Below are positions 1-5,680 of a DNA stretch of 5,680 bases, one piece after another. Positions within the stretch are counted from its first letter, which is position 1; every line of letters begins with the position of its first letter. Under the pieces are notes generated by a model. It ran no database searches and had not been told where the DNA came from. It worked only from the letters and a program-made list of their open reading frames with translations. The translations under genes were made by a program, and so were the position numbers. Origin of the DNA: Deltaproteobacteria bacterium (GTDB lineage: Bacteria > Desulfobacterota > GWC2-55-46 > JADFVP01); assembly GCA_024275855.1 (NCBI GenBank), contig JAJRYL010000054.1:1-5680 (forward strand), given 5' to 3'.

Positions 1-1962
1 CCCTATTACGGTTTCAGCCCGTGGGTAATAGTAATAGCCATAGCGCTGCTTCTGCCTCCGACTATACTTATGGGCATGACGCTGCCGCTGCTCGCCCGCG
101 CGCTTACAAGGGTAAAGGAACGCTCGGCAATAGACTTAGGCGCTCTGTACTCGTTAAATACGCTTGGAGCCGCCGCAGGCTCGCTTGTAACCGGCTTTTT
201 TCTTATCGCTTTTCTCGGCGTCTACGCCACGCTTCTTGTTGCCGCTACTGTTAATATCTCTATTGGAATAGTAGCGGTCATTATCGGCAGAAGAGGCTCT
301 TTCGGCGCTTTTGAAGAGGCGCCTGTTACCGATACAGAACCGGAACCCGGTGCGGCGGTGGGAGTGAAAAGCCCGGTGCTCAAGTCTACTCTTTTCTGGG
401 GTTTCGCTCTCTCCGGTTTTTTGGCCCTCTCCGTAGAGATGGTCTGGATACGCTTGTTCGCCCCGTACCTTGAAAACTCTACCTACGCCTTCGCGCTTAT
501 ACTCGCTATCTTTCTCTTCGGTATATCGGCAGGCGGCTGGGTTGCCCGAAAGTGGGCCTTTAAGGCGAAGAGCGCGGCTTTGGGTTTCGGTATCTGCCAG
601 GCGCTCGCCGGTCTTTCAACCGGGCTCGGCCTGCTCCTGATCTTTCTCTTTGTCCGTCACTACAACAAGCTGCTTCCAAAGCTCGGGCTTTTAATCGTTC
701 AGCCCTCTATTATTCTCGAACAGTCGCTCTGGATACTTCTCATATTGGTTCCCTCCACCTTCTTTATGGGCGCCGGTTTTCCGTTTATCGCTCAGTGGGC
801 GGGCAAGGAGTTCGCTAATTTCGGGGGCAGAACAGGCAAGCTTTACGCCGGGAATACGGTCGGTTCCATTATAGGCGCGCTCGCCGGCGGTTTTCTTCTT
901 CTGCCGACGCTCGGCACGAAAAACTCTATTATATTTATACTTCTGCTCTACCTTGCCAACGGGCTTCTTATTATCTACCTCAACCGGGAGCACCTGCGGC
1001 AAAGAGTGTTTGTCGCGGTCTTAGTTATTGTCACGCTCTTTATCGGAGCGGGAGCGTCTGCTCTGCTGCCGGACCCTAATATTTACGCGATTAAAAGCGC
1101 GAACAAGGGAACGAACGTGCTCGCCTACAGGGAAGACCCGGACGTTAACGTCACTTTGCTGGAGGCAAAGGGCAACAGCAAGGACAGGGGGCTGCATATA
1201 AACCTCAGAAACATCTCCGGCACCGGGCTGCACCTTACCCCCTGGATGCTTCACCTGCCGCTGCTGCTTATGAAGGAGCAGAGGCCCGACCCCGAGAGGT
1301 TGCTGATTATAGGGCTCGGCATAGGCCATACGTTCACCCTTGCCCTCGACCATTACCCGGAACTTAAAGTAGAGGTTGTGGAGCTGGTGCCGAGCGTAGC
1401 CGAGCTTTTCGCCAAGTTCAATCCGTCCGCCCCGATGGCCTTGAAGAACGGTAACGGCACGATTATTATAGCGGACGGACGCAACTACCTGCTCTCGGCC
1501 ACTAAACCGTACGACGTTGTGCTTATAGACCCGACCCCGCCGCTTTACGGCACGGGCGCTGTAAACCTCTACACCGCCGACTTCTTCAACATAGTAAAAG
1601 AGAGGCTTAACCCCACCGGAATACTGCTTTTGCGTGTTCCTTACAGCGCGGACATGCACTCGTTAAAGCTGCTTTTAAGAACGGCTATCGATGTTTTCCC
1701 CTATGTAAGCCTCTGGAAGCCGCCCTTCAAGGGCGCGGGTTACTCCCTTGTCGCGAGTTCAACATCTTACACCGAGGGCGACAAAGAGGTTAAAGAGCGG
1801 CTCTCGAAGGTCTCTAACCTGAATGACCGGTGGATGAAGATACTTTACCGGACTCAACCGCGGCTTATAGGAAGAGGCATCGGACTGCTTGGAGACCCGG
1901 ACAGGTACAAGGTGGTTACCGACGACAGGCCGTATCTTGAATTTCCGCTCTTTAACAAGTAG
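1..1962 (+). CDS. Membrane-fused spermidine-synthase-like protein (5' end missing)
   Basis: The frame is open from base 1, so the gene starts upstream; ATG 70 lies inside a conserved membrane motif (PPTILMG at visible residues 19-25) and is not the start. 653 residues are visible. Residues 1 to about 355 are very hydrophobic with roughly nine or ten membrane segments, including the family-type segment around SVEMVWIRLF (144-153). Residues from about 375 form a cytosolic Rossmann domain of spermidine synthase type: GLGIGH (438-443) as the nucleotide-binding glycine loop, an acidic strand end VVELVPS, ADGRNYL (491-497), IDPTPP (509-514) and the C-terminal TDDRPYLEF (640-648) typical of this fused family. 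The usual aminopropyltransferase motif DSSDP reads DPTPP, so the second, catalytic Asp is absent. The domain may still bind a nucleotide-type cofactor, but spermidine synthesis is doubtful. It ends with TAG and is probably co-transcribed with the small membrane gene 48 bases downstream. Family assignment is firm; substrate is unknown. Confidence 0.9.
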   Translation, partial: PYYGFSPWVIVIAIALLLPPTILMGMTLPLLARALTRVKERSAIDLGALYSLNTLGAAAGSLVTGFFLIAFLGVYATLLVAATVNISIGIVAVIIGRRGSFGAFEEAPVTDTEPEPGAAVGVKSPVLKSTLFWGFALSGFLALSVEMVWIRLFAPYLENSTYAFALILAIFLFGISAGGWVARKWAFKAKSAALGFGICQALAGLSTGLGLLLIFLFVRHYNKLLPKLGLLIVQPSIILEQSLWILLILVPSTFFMGAGFPFIAQWAGKEFANFGGRTGKLYAGNTVGSIIGALAGGFLLLPTLGTKNSIIFILLLYLANGLLIIYLNREHLRQRVFVAVLVIVTLFIGAGASALLPDPNIYAIKSANKGTNVLAYREDPDVNVTLLEAKGNSKDRGLHINLRNISGTGLHLTPWMLHLPLLLMKEQRPDPERLLIIGLGIGHTFTLALDHYPELKVEVVELVPSVAELFAKFNPSAPMALKNGNGTIIIADGRNYLLSATKPYDVVLIDPTPPLYGTGAVNLYTADFFNIVKERLNPTGILLLRVPYSADMHSLKLLLRTAIDVFPYVSLWKPPFKGAGYSLVASSTSYTEGDKEVKERLSKVSNLNDRWMKILYRTQPRLIGRGIGLLGDPDRYKVVTDDRPYLEFPLFNK

Positions 1963-1983
1963 ACAGGTCTATAAAGAAGTGCG

Positions 1984-2012
1984 TTAAAAACTTTGTGAAG
2001 AGGTTTTATAAT
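1984..2012 (+). promoter_or_regulatory. Possible sigma70-type promoter
   Basis: A perfect TATAAT (2007-2012) lies 17 bases after TTAAAA (1984-1989), which matches four of six positions of TTGACA. If used, transcription would begin near 2019, downstream of the proposed ATC start, and would force translation from GTG 2080 or another internal codon. AT-rich spacers often produce such matches, so this is only a candidate. Confidence 0.25.
1998..2003 (+). promoter_or_regulatory. Ribosome binding site implying a non-ATG start
   Basis: AAGAGG stands 7 bases before ATC 2011 and 4 bases before ATA 2008, both in frame with the DUF420-like gene. No comparable purine-rich motif precedes GTG 2080. This site is the main reason for preferring a start near 2008-2011. 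Confidence 0.45.
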
Positions 2013-2457
2013 CTTAAATTACGAAAATATCTTTTCGGCGGTCGGCCATGTCTGGGGTATAGTAGCGATTATTCTGCTTGTGACCGCGGTTATACTTATA
2101 CGGAGTAATCCGGACAGGTTCGAGGGCTGCCATAAGTGGATGATGTTTACAATGGTGGTCGGCGGCTGGGGTTTTGTGCAGCTCTACCTTTCGGGCACTT
2201 TTTTAAGGAGCGTTCCTTTAACCGTACCCAAGTCGCTGGCCCTGTGGCTCGCTATTCACGGCACAATAGCTCTTGCAACCCTGCTCGGCTCTTCGCTTGT
2301 GCTTCTCACCCGTAAAATAGGCGAGAAGACAAAGACGAACCCCGTTGGGTTCAGGGCGCGGTTCAACGCGCGCCACCGGTTCTACGGCTGGATATTCGTG
2401 CTCCTGTGGGTCTTTACCCATGTAGGCGGCGTTGTTAATCTTTATATTATAGGCTGA
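2011..2457 (+). CDS. Small four-helix membrane protein, DUF420-like
   Basis: Read from ATC 2011 this gives 148 residues with four predicted membrane helices, at about 10-30, 43-62, 76-99 and 125-147. Five histidines occur at residues 13, 41, 83, 122 and 137. The layout of a first helix ending in a basic loop, then HKWMM, a mid-helix IHGTIALAT, RHRFYGW and a final THVGGVVNLY segment resembles DUF420 (YozB-type) proteins, whose conserved histidines suggest metal or heme contact; that function is inferred. The start is uncertain. The frame is open back to a TGA at 1996-1998 and has no ATG or TTG. The only canonical start, GTG 2080, lacks a ribosome binding site and would remove most of helix 1. 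AAGAGG at 1998-2003 is well spaced for ATC 2011 or ATA 2008. The stop is TGA 2455-2457. It lies 48 bases after the spermidine-synthase-like gene and is likely in the same operon. Confidence 0.75.
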   Translation: MLNYENIFSAVGHVWGIVAIILLVTAVILIRSNPDRFEGCHKWMMFTMVVGGWGFVQLYLSGTFLRSVPLTVPKSLALWLAIHGTIALATLLGSSLVLLTRKIGEKTKTNPVGFRARFNARHRFYGWIFVLLWVFTHVGGVVNLYIIG

Positions 2458-2538
2458 GGTTTTTCTCATCTGCTCTACCGCATAGCCAAAGAGGGCGGCT
2501 TAAAAGAGGCTGCGTACTACTCTTGAGCAAACCTCGCC

Positions 2539-2594
2539 GGCTCTTAAAAACTTCTTGCGGCCCCTTGTTGATTCATTCTGTTGAAGAGCCTTTT
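2539..2594 (+). terminator. Weak terminator candidate for the plus-strand genes
   Basis: GGCTCTT (2539-2545) and AAGAGCC (2584-2590) can pair over 7 bp, followed by TTTT (2591-2594). The 38-base loop is long for an intrinsic terminator and the U tract is short, so the pairing may be chance in a region rich in AAGAG and CTCTT words. It is the only hairpin with a following T run between the plus-strand stop and the minus-strand terminator. Confidence 0.25.
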
Positions 2595-2655
2595 GTACTT
2601 AGTTACTTTTTAGTCTTCTCCCTACACGGCCCATGCCGGTTGAGATTTATATGAA

Positions 2656-2691
2656 AGTAAAAAAAGCCCCGCTCTTTTCAGAGAGGGGCTT
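2656..2691 (-). terminator. Rho-independent terminator of the minus-strand operon
   Basis: AAGCCCC (2664-2670) pairs perfectly with GGGGCTT (2685-2691), and the stem extends with CTC/GAG inside one G-A mismatch, closing a 6-base loop. On the minus strand the stem runs into a T tract (the complement of the A run 2659-2665). On the plus strand the following bases are only CTTCTGTTT, so it should act mainly on transcripts from the exported-protein gene, which ends 36 bases before the stem. It might also stop converging plus-strand transcription weakly. Confidence 0.85.
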
Positions 2692-2726
2692 CTTCTGTTT
2701 ATTATAAGAGTATAGAATCTTTTAAG

Positions 2727-3233
2727 TTACTTAACGTCTATGGCCATTACAAGAAAGTCGCTGCCGAGCCTCCTGCCGTGGTGCGGCTCTTTTGTTTTGC
2801 CGTCGTAGTAGTACCATTTAAGCGGCTCCATCCTGTTCAGTTCGCCCGGTAGTTTCGGCAGCTCTTTTACGCGCAGTCCGGCAGCCTTCAAGTCGGTCGG
2901 GTTAATAAAGTAGATTATATCTTCCTTTGTCTCTTCAGGGTTAGGAGAGAAGTGAACCATGTTTCTCTTCGTGTCCGGTTCGAGCATGCAAAGCTCACCG
3001 CTGGCGTGTTTAAGGTCTATAGTCATCATGCCGCTTCCGGGCATTATAAGGTTGGCTATCGCGTTTATCTCTTTAGCCGCGGGCGTACCGCTCAGGGAGA
3101 GCACGGGGCCGAACTCGCGCTCTATACTGTCGAGCCTTTTGGAGTCGGCGCCGCCTGCGCTTACGGGTTGAGTAAAGAGCAAGACGGCAAAAACCAGAGC
3201 CGTCGTAATCGTTAAATTTTTTAGCGTCTTCAT
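2727..3233 (-). CDS. Exported protein of unknown function
   Basis: A 168-residue protein with a clear signal peptide: a basic N-terminus (MKTLKNL), a hydrophobic core at about 8-20 and a signal peptidase I site after VSA at residue 26. No lipobox cysteine is seen, so a soluble periplasmic or secreted product of about 142 residues is expected. The mature part has a charged first stretch (30-60), a segment MPGSGMMTIDL (64-74), a single Cys at 82, and an aromatic, His-containing C-terminal part (WYYYDG at 140-145, HH at 151-152). I do not recognise the family. The start at ATG 3231-3233 is well supported by the ribosome binding site and signal peptide; the stop is TAA. It follows the M16 peptidase gene after 24 bases and precedes a strong terminator, so it is the last gene of that operon. 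A role linked to the peptidase, as substrate or partner, is inference from position only. Confidence 0.85.
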   Translation of the reverse strand: MKTLKNLTITTALVFAVLLFTQPVSAGGADSKRLDSIEREFGPVLSLSGTPAAKEINAIANLIMPGSGMMTIDLKHASGELCMLEPDTKRNMVHFSPNPEETKEDIIYFINPTDLKAAGLRVKELPKLPGELNRMEPLKWYYYDGKTKEPHHGRRLGSDFLVMAIDVK

Positions 3234-3240
3234 ACCTGTA

Positions 3241-3247
3241 ACCTCCT
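3241..3247 (-). promoter_or_regulatory. Perfect Shine-Dalgarno of the exported-protein gene
   Basis: On the minus strand AGGAGGT lies 7 bases before ATG 3233, at optimal spacing. It sits in the 24-base gap after the peptidase stop, which supports independent translation of this gene from a shared transcript and fixes its start. Confidence 0.85.
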
Positions 3248-3257
3248 GCCGTTTTAT

Positions 3258-3743
3258 TTATTTGGGTTCTTTATTGGGCTTTTCATCCGGCCCGACTATA
3301 GCTATCGTAGCGGTGCTCAGTTTAAGGTACTTCTTCGCTACTCGTAAAATATCTTCTTTGGTAACCGCCTCGATCCTGCGCGTAAACTCTTTTCCGAAGT
3401 TGTAACCCTGTACGTACAGCTCGAAGTTGGTTAAACTACCTGAGAGGTTGGAGACGGATTGAAGCCCTATTTCGTAACCGCCGATTATCGAATTTTTAGC
3501 CCTGTTCAGCTCGGCGTCCGTAACGGGGTTGGTCGATATTTCTTTAAGCTCTTTTTCTATCTCTTTAATAGCCCGCTCTTTCTTCTCAGGCGCGGTGGCT
3601 ATATAAACGGCGAAAACTCCGGGGTCTTTGGCCTCTTTCAAGAAGGCGTGCACGGAGTAAGCGAGCGAGAGCCGGTCTCTTAAGTGAACGAAGAGGCGGC
3701 CTCCCTGGCCGGAGAGAATGTCGGAGAGTACGCGCAGGGCGTA
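3258..3743 (-). CDS. C-terminal part of the M16 peptidase, in frame after the internal TAG
   Basis: The 161 codons after the amber codon stay in the same frame and carry no other stop or frameshift. They give YALRVLSDILSG, then GQGGRLFVHLRDRLSLAYSV, the conserved M16 segment with the Arg and Tyr that contact substrate in this family. A helical region with VTDAELNRAKNSIIGGYE follows, and the end is ATIAIVG plus a short charged tail, stopping at TAA 3258-3260. This is the expected last quarter of the second M16 repeat, not an independent gene. An internal GTG at 3651-3653 has no ribosome binding site before it and would start after the conserved segment. The segment is therefore made only by readthrough of the TAG, or is silent if the TAG is a true nonsense mutation. 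Confidence 0.8.
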   Translation of the reverse strand, partial: YALRVLSDILSGQGGRLFVHLRDRLSLAYSVHAFLKEAKDPGVFAVYIATAPEKKERAIKEIEKELKEISTNPVTDAELNRAKNSIIGGYEIGLQSVSNLSGSLTNFELYVQGYNFGKEFTRRIEAVTKEDILRVAKKYLKLSTATIAIVGPDEKPNKEPK

Positions 3744-3746
3744 CTA
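3744..3746 (-). other. In-frame amber (TAG) codon inside the M16 peptidase
   Basis: On the minus strand GAC GAT TAG TAC GCC reads Ser-Asp-Asp region, stop, Tyr-Ala. The matching place in the first repeat reads SDDTYAIDVL against SDD-stop-YALRVL, so the stop stands exactly where the first repeat has Thr and no residues are missing or added. The position looks variable, so several residues could be tolerated there. Confidence 0.9.
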
Positions 3747-5680
3747 ATCGTCGCTGCCGATACTCGTGCCGAGAAAACCGATTACGACATGCGTCTGCGC
3801 CTTCTTTTTTCTCTCGCTCACCTGTTGCGGGGTATCGCGCCGGGACTCGATGGGCGGCGTGCTCAGCTTAACGCCCTTTGCGTCGTAGCCATTAAATATT
3901 TCTGTTACTTTTCTTCTTACCTCTTCTGTATCCACATCGCCGACAACCGTTATCACCATACGCTCGGGCACGAAAAAGTCTTTGTAATGTTTTACAAGGT
4001 CGTCCCTTGTCATGTTGGTTATAGACTCTTTTGTGCCTATGGTCGGCATACCGTACGGATGTTTTCTGTAGAGGTTCTTTAAAAAGAGCCTGAAGGTGTA
4101 CTTGGGCAGCGAGTCCTCCTGCATCTTTATTGCGGCGAGCAGGTCTTTACGCACGTTCTCTATCTCAAGCTGCGGGAAGGACGGTTCCGTAAGCACCTCG
4201 TGAAAAAGAGCCAGTCCTTTATCGAAGTCGCGCGAAAGAAATTTTCCGGTTACGCCGGTTGAGTTCCAGCCCGAAAAGCCGGAGACCCCTCCGGCAAGCT
4301 CCTCTAAAGCGACGGCAAGTTCTTTGTAGGTCCGCCTTTTCGTGCCTTTTCTGAGCATGGCGGCGGTAAAGTTGCCTACCCCGTTCTTCTCTCTGCTCTC
4401 GAAACGGAGCCCGCCCGGAACCGCCGCGTAAAAGGCTACAGTTGGGTTGGCGTGCGCCTCTTTTACGATAAGGGTGATACCGTCGGGCAGCACGGTCTTT
4501 GTGCCCTCTTTTAACTGCTCGCGAGAGAGTTTTACGGGTACTTCGCTTGTCGCGCTCTTTAAGTCTTTAAAGCTATTTAAGCTCCTTTTGAGCGCGGCCT
4601 CAATGTCGGCCTCGCTGATAATTATTTCCTCATTCTTCTGTTCTGTCGGTTCGGGCAGTAGCATCGTTACGCTCATGTTCTCTATCGTAAGGTACTTTTG
4701 CAGAACCCTCCTGACATCTTCGGGTGTGACGGCGCGTATGCCTTTAAGGTACTTACGCTCGAACTTCAGGTCACCGAGCGTGGTTTCGTAGTAGCCGAGT
4801 TTACTCGCAATGCCCCGCATGCTCTCGCGCGAGTAGATAAAGCCGGATTCGAGGCCGAGGCGCACACGCCTAAGCTCTTCGTTCGTAGGGCCGGTTCTGC
4901 CAAGCTCGATTATATCGGCATAGACCTTCTCTACGATCTTATTGAGGTTTTTGGACTCGGCTACTCCGATAATCAGGAAGAGTCCCGGCTCTTTTAGCGT
5001 CATGGCGTAGGTAGAAATCGAGTGAACGAGGGACGACTCTACCTTAAGGTCTTTATAGAGGCGCGAGGTCTCGGTACCGCCAAGCACGCCTTCCAATACG
5101 TCTATAGCGTAAGTATCGTCGCTCTTTATGTCGGGTATATGAAAGGAGAGGGCAAAGTGCGCCTCTGCCGTCTTAAACAGCTCTATTGAGGTGCGAAGCC
5201 CGTGCTGAGCCGGTTCTTCCGCTCGTTTTACTTTTTTGATCCTTCTCTTTTTAAAGTCTTTAAAGCTCGCTTTCACCTCTTTTAAAACCGCCTTCGCGTC
5301 TACGTCTCCGACTATTACAAGCGTCATATTGTTAGGCACGTACCATTGATGAAAGAACTCTAATATCTTCTCCCGCGACAGGTTCTCAATTACGGACTCG
5401 TAACCGATTACCGGCCTGCCGTACGGGTGTGTCGAGTAAGAGGTGGAGAGGGCGGACTTGAAGAGGTTTCTGCCCGGACGGTCTTTATTCATTCTAAGCT
5501 CTTCGAGCACCACCTCAAGCTCCTTGGAAAGCTCGCCGGGGTCGAAGGCCGAGTGCTGTATAGAGTCGGAGATAACGTCGAGCTCCGTACTGAAGTGGCG
5601 AGACGGCACAACGAGGTGGTAGACCGTATTGTCGAAAGAGGTGTAGGCGTTTATGTCGCCGCCGACCGACTCTATCTCTC
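3744..5680 (-). CDS. M16 (insulinase/pitrilysin) peptidase, two-repeat form; N-terminus outside the window, interrupted by TAG
   Basis: The frame is open to the window edge (first whole codon at 5678), so the N-terminus is off the edge. It begins with IESVGGDINAYTSFDNT, which in M16 enzymes follows the HxxEH zinc motif; that motif must lie outside. The third zinc ligand is probably the second Glu of VVLEELRM (codon 5499-5501). Two homologous halves are visible: HPYGRPVIG and LVIVGDVD in the first, HPYGMPTIG and ITVVGDVD in the second. The second half begins near 4545 and has lost its zinc site: the HFLEH-like position reads NFTAA (4359-4373) and VVLEEL is replaced by DLLAAI. So the N-terminal half is catalytic and the C-terminal half structural, as is usual for double M16 proteases. 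Frame and homology continue past the TAG at 3744-3746, so this segment alone would lack the last 161 residues. It is probably periplasmic and precedes the exported-protein gene. Family identity is firm; substrate is unknown. Confidence 0.9.
   Translation of the reverse strand, partial: EIESVGGDINAYTSFDNTVYHLVVPSRHFSTELDVISDSIQHSAFDPGELSKELEVVLEELRMNKDRPGRNLFKSALSTSYSTHPYGRPVIGYESVIENLSREKILEFFHQWYVPNNMTLVIVGDVDAKAVLKEVKASFKDFKKRRIKKVKRAEEPAQHGLRTSIELFKTAEAHFALSFHIPDIKSDDTYAIDVLEGVLGGTETSRLYKDLKVESSLVHSISTYAMTLKEPGLFLIIGVAESKNLNKIVEKVYADIIELGRTGPTNEELRRVRLGLESGFIYSRESMRGIASKLGYYETTLGDLKFERKYLKGIRAVTPEDVRRVLQKYLTIENMSVTMLLPEPTEQKNEEIIISEADIEAALKRSLNSFKDLKSATSEVPVKLSREQLKEGTKTVLPDGITLIVKEAHANPTVAFYAAVPGGLRFESREKNGVGNFTAAMLRKGTKRRTYKELAVALEELAGGVSGFSGWNSTGVTGKFLSRDFDKGLALFHEVLTEPSFPQLEIENVRKDLLAAIKMQEDSLPKYTFRLFLKNLYRKHPYGMPTIGTKESITNMTRDDLVKHYKDFFVPERMVITVVGDVDTEEVRRKVTEIFNGYDAKGVKLSTPPIESRRDTPQQVSERKKKAQTHVVIGFLGTSIGSDD

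Larger units (their letters stand above)
2458..2726. other. Intergenic region between convergent genes
   Basis: No gene with a start codon and ribosome binding site could be supported here on either strand. The first 66 bases (2458-2523) continue the reading frame of the upstream membrane gene past its TGA with a coding-like composition, ending in another TGA at 2524-2526. The rest carries the two hairpins listed separately and an AT-rich 3' flank of the minus-strand gene. Confidence 0.6.

Noticed and set aside
1021..1659. 212-codon open frame on the minus strand opposite the spermidine-synthase-like domain
   Set aside because: The plus strand here encodes clear Rossmann-fold motifs; the antisense product is basic and Val- and Arg-rich, as expected from reading the complement of this gene.
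2463..2654. Stretch of about 64 codons open in the third plus frame in the intergenic region
   Set aside because: It has no start codon or ribosome binding site, its product is compositionally odd (rich in Leu, Arg and Ser), and it overlaps the possible hairpin.
2500..2700. Tandem repeats, CRISPR, insertion sequence ends or a tRNA in the intergenic region
   Set aside because: Repeated AAGAG and CTCTT words are present but irregularly spaced and short. No direct repeats with spacers, no terminal inverted repeats flanking a transposase, and no cloverleaf could be drawn.
3654..3760. A frameshift as the cause of the broken peptidase frame
   Set aside because: Translation across the break shows both parts in the same frame with no gain or loss of residues against the first repeat; only a single TAG separates them.
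3684..4082. 132-codon open frame on the plus strand opposite the M16 gene
   Set aside because: It is antisense to strong M16 coding sequence, its product has no recognisable pattern, and no ribosome binding site precedes it. It is a shadow frame.

Overview
The window holds two convergent gene pairs from what looks like a Gram-negative bacterium. Export signals, an insulinase-type protease, moderate GC content and frequent ATA isoleucine codons are compatible with a Desulfobacterota- or Nitrospirota-like lineage. That placement is an impression, because the window has no rRNA or other phylogenetic marker.

Plus strand, 1-2457: the first gene enters from the left edge without its start. It encodes a polytopic membrane domain fused to a spermidine-synthase-like Rossmann domain, a family often labelled fused MFS/spermidine synthase. 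About 50 bases later comes a small four-helix membrane protein resembling DUF420. Its first helix can only be completed if translation starts at a non-canonical codon (ATC or ATA) behind a good Shine-Dalgarno sequence; the only canonical in-frame start, GTG 2080, cuts the helix in half.

Middle, 2458-2726: no convincing gene. It contains a strong hairpin terminator serving the minus-strand genes, a weak hairpin candidate for the plus-strand pair, and a short coding-looking extension after the stop of the DUF420-like gene.

Minus strand, 5680-2727: a large two-repeat M16 (insulinase/pitrilysin) peptidase enters from the right edge without its N-terminus. It is followed after 24 bases by a gene for a small exported protein of unknown function with a perfect AGGAGGT ribosome binding site. 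The two are probably one operon acting in the periplasm. The peptidase frame is broken by one in-frame TAG at 3744-3746, after which 161 further codons of good M16 sequence continue in the same frame to a TAA.

The main point for follow-up is that TAG: a recent nonsense mutation, a sequencing error, or an amber codon read as an amino acid (pyrrolysine or suppressor tRNA). The only other TAG ending a gene here, at 1960-1962, has a backup TAA four codons later, so nothing in the window excludes amber readthrough, but nothing proves it either.
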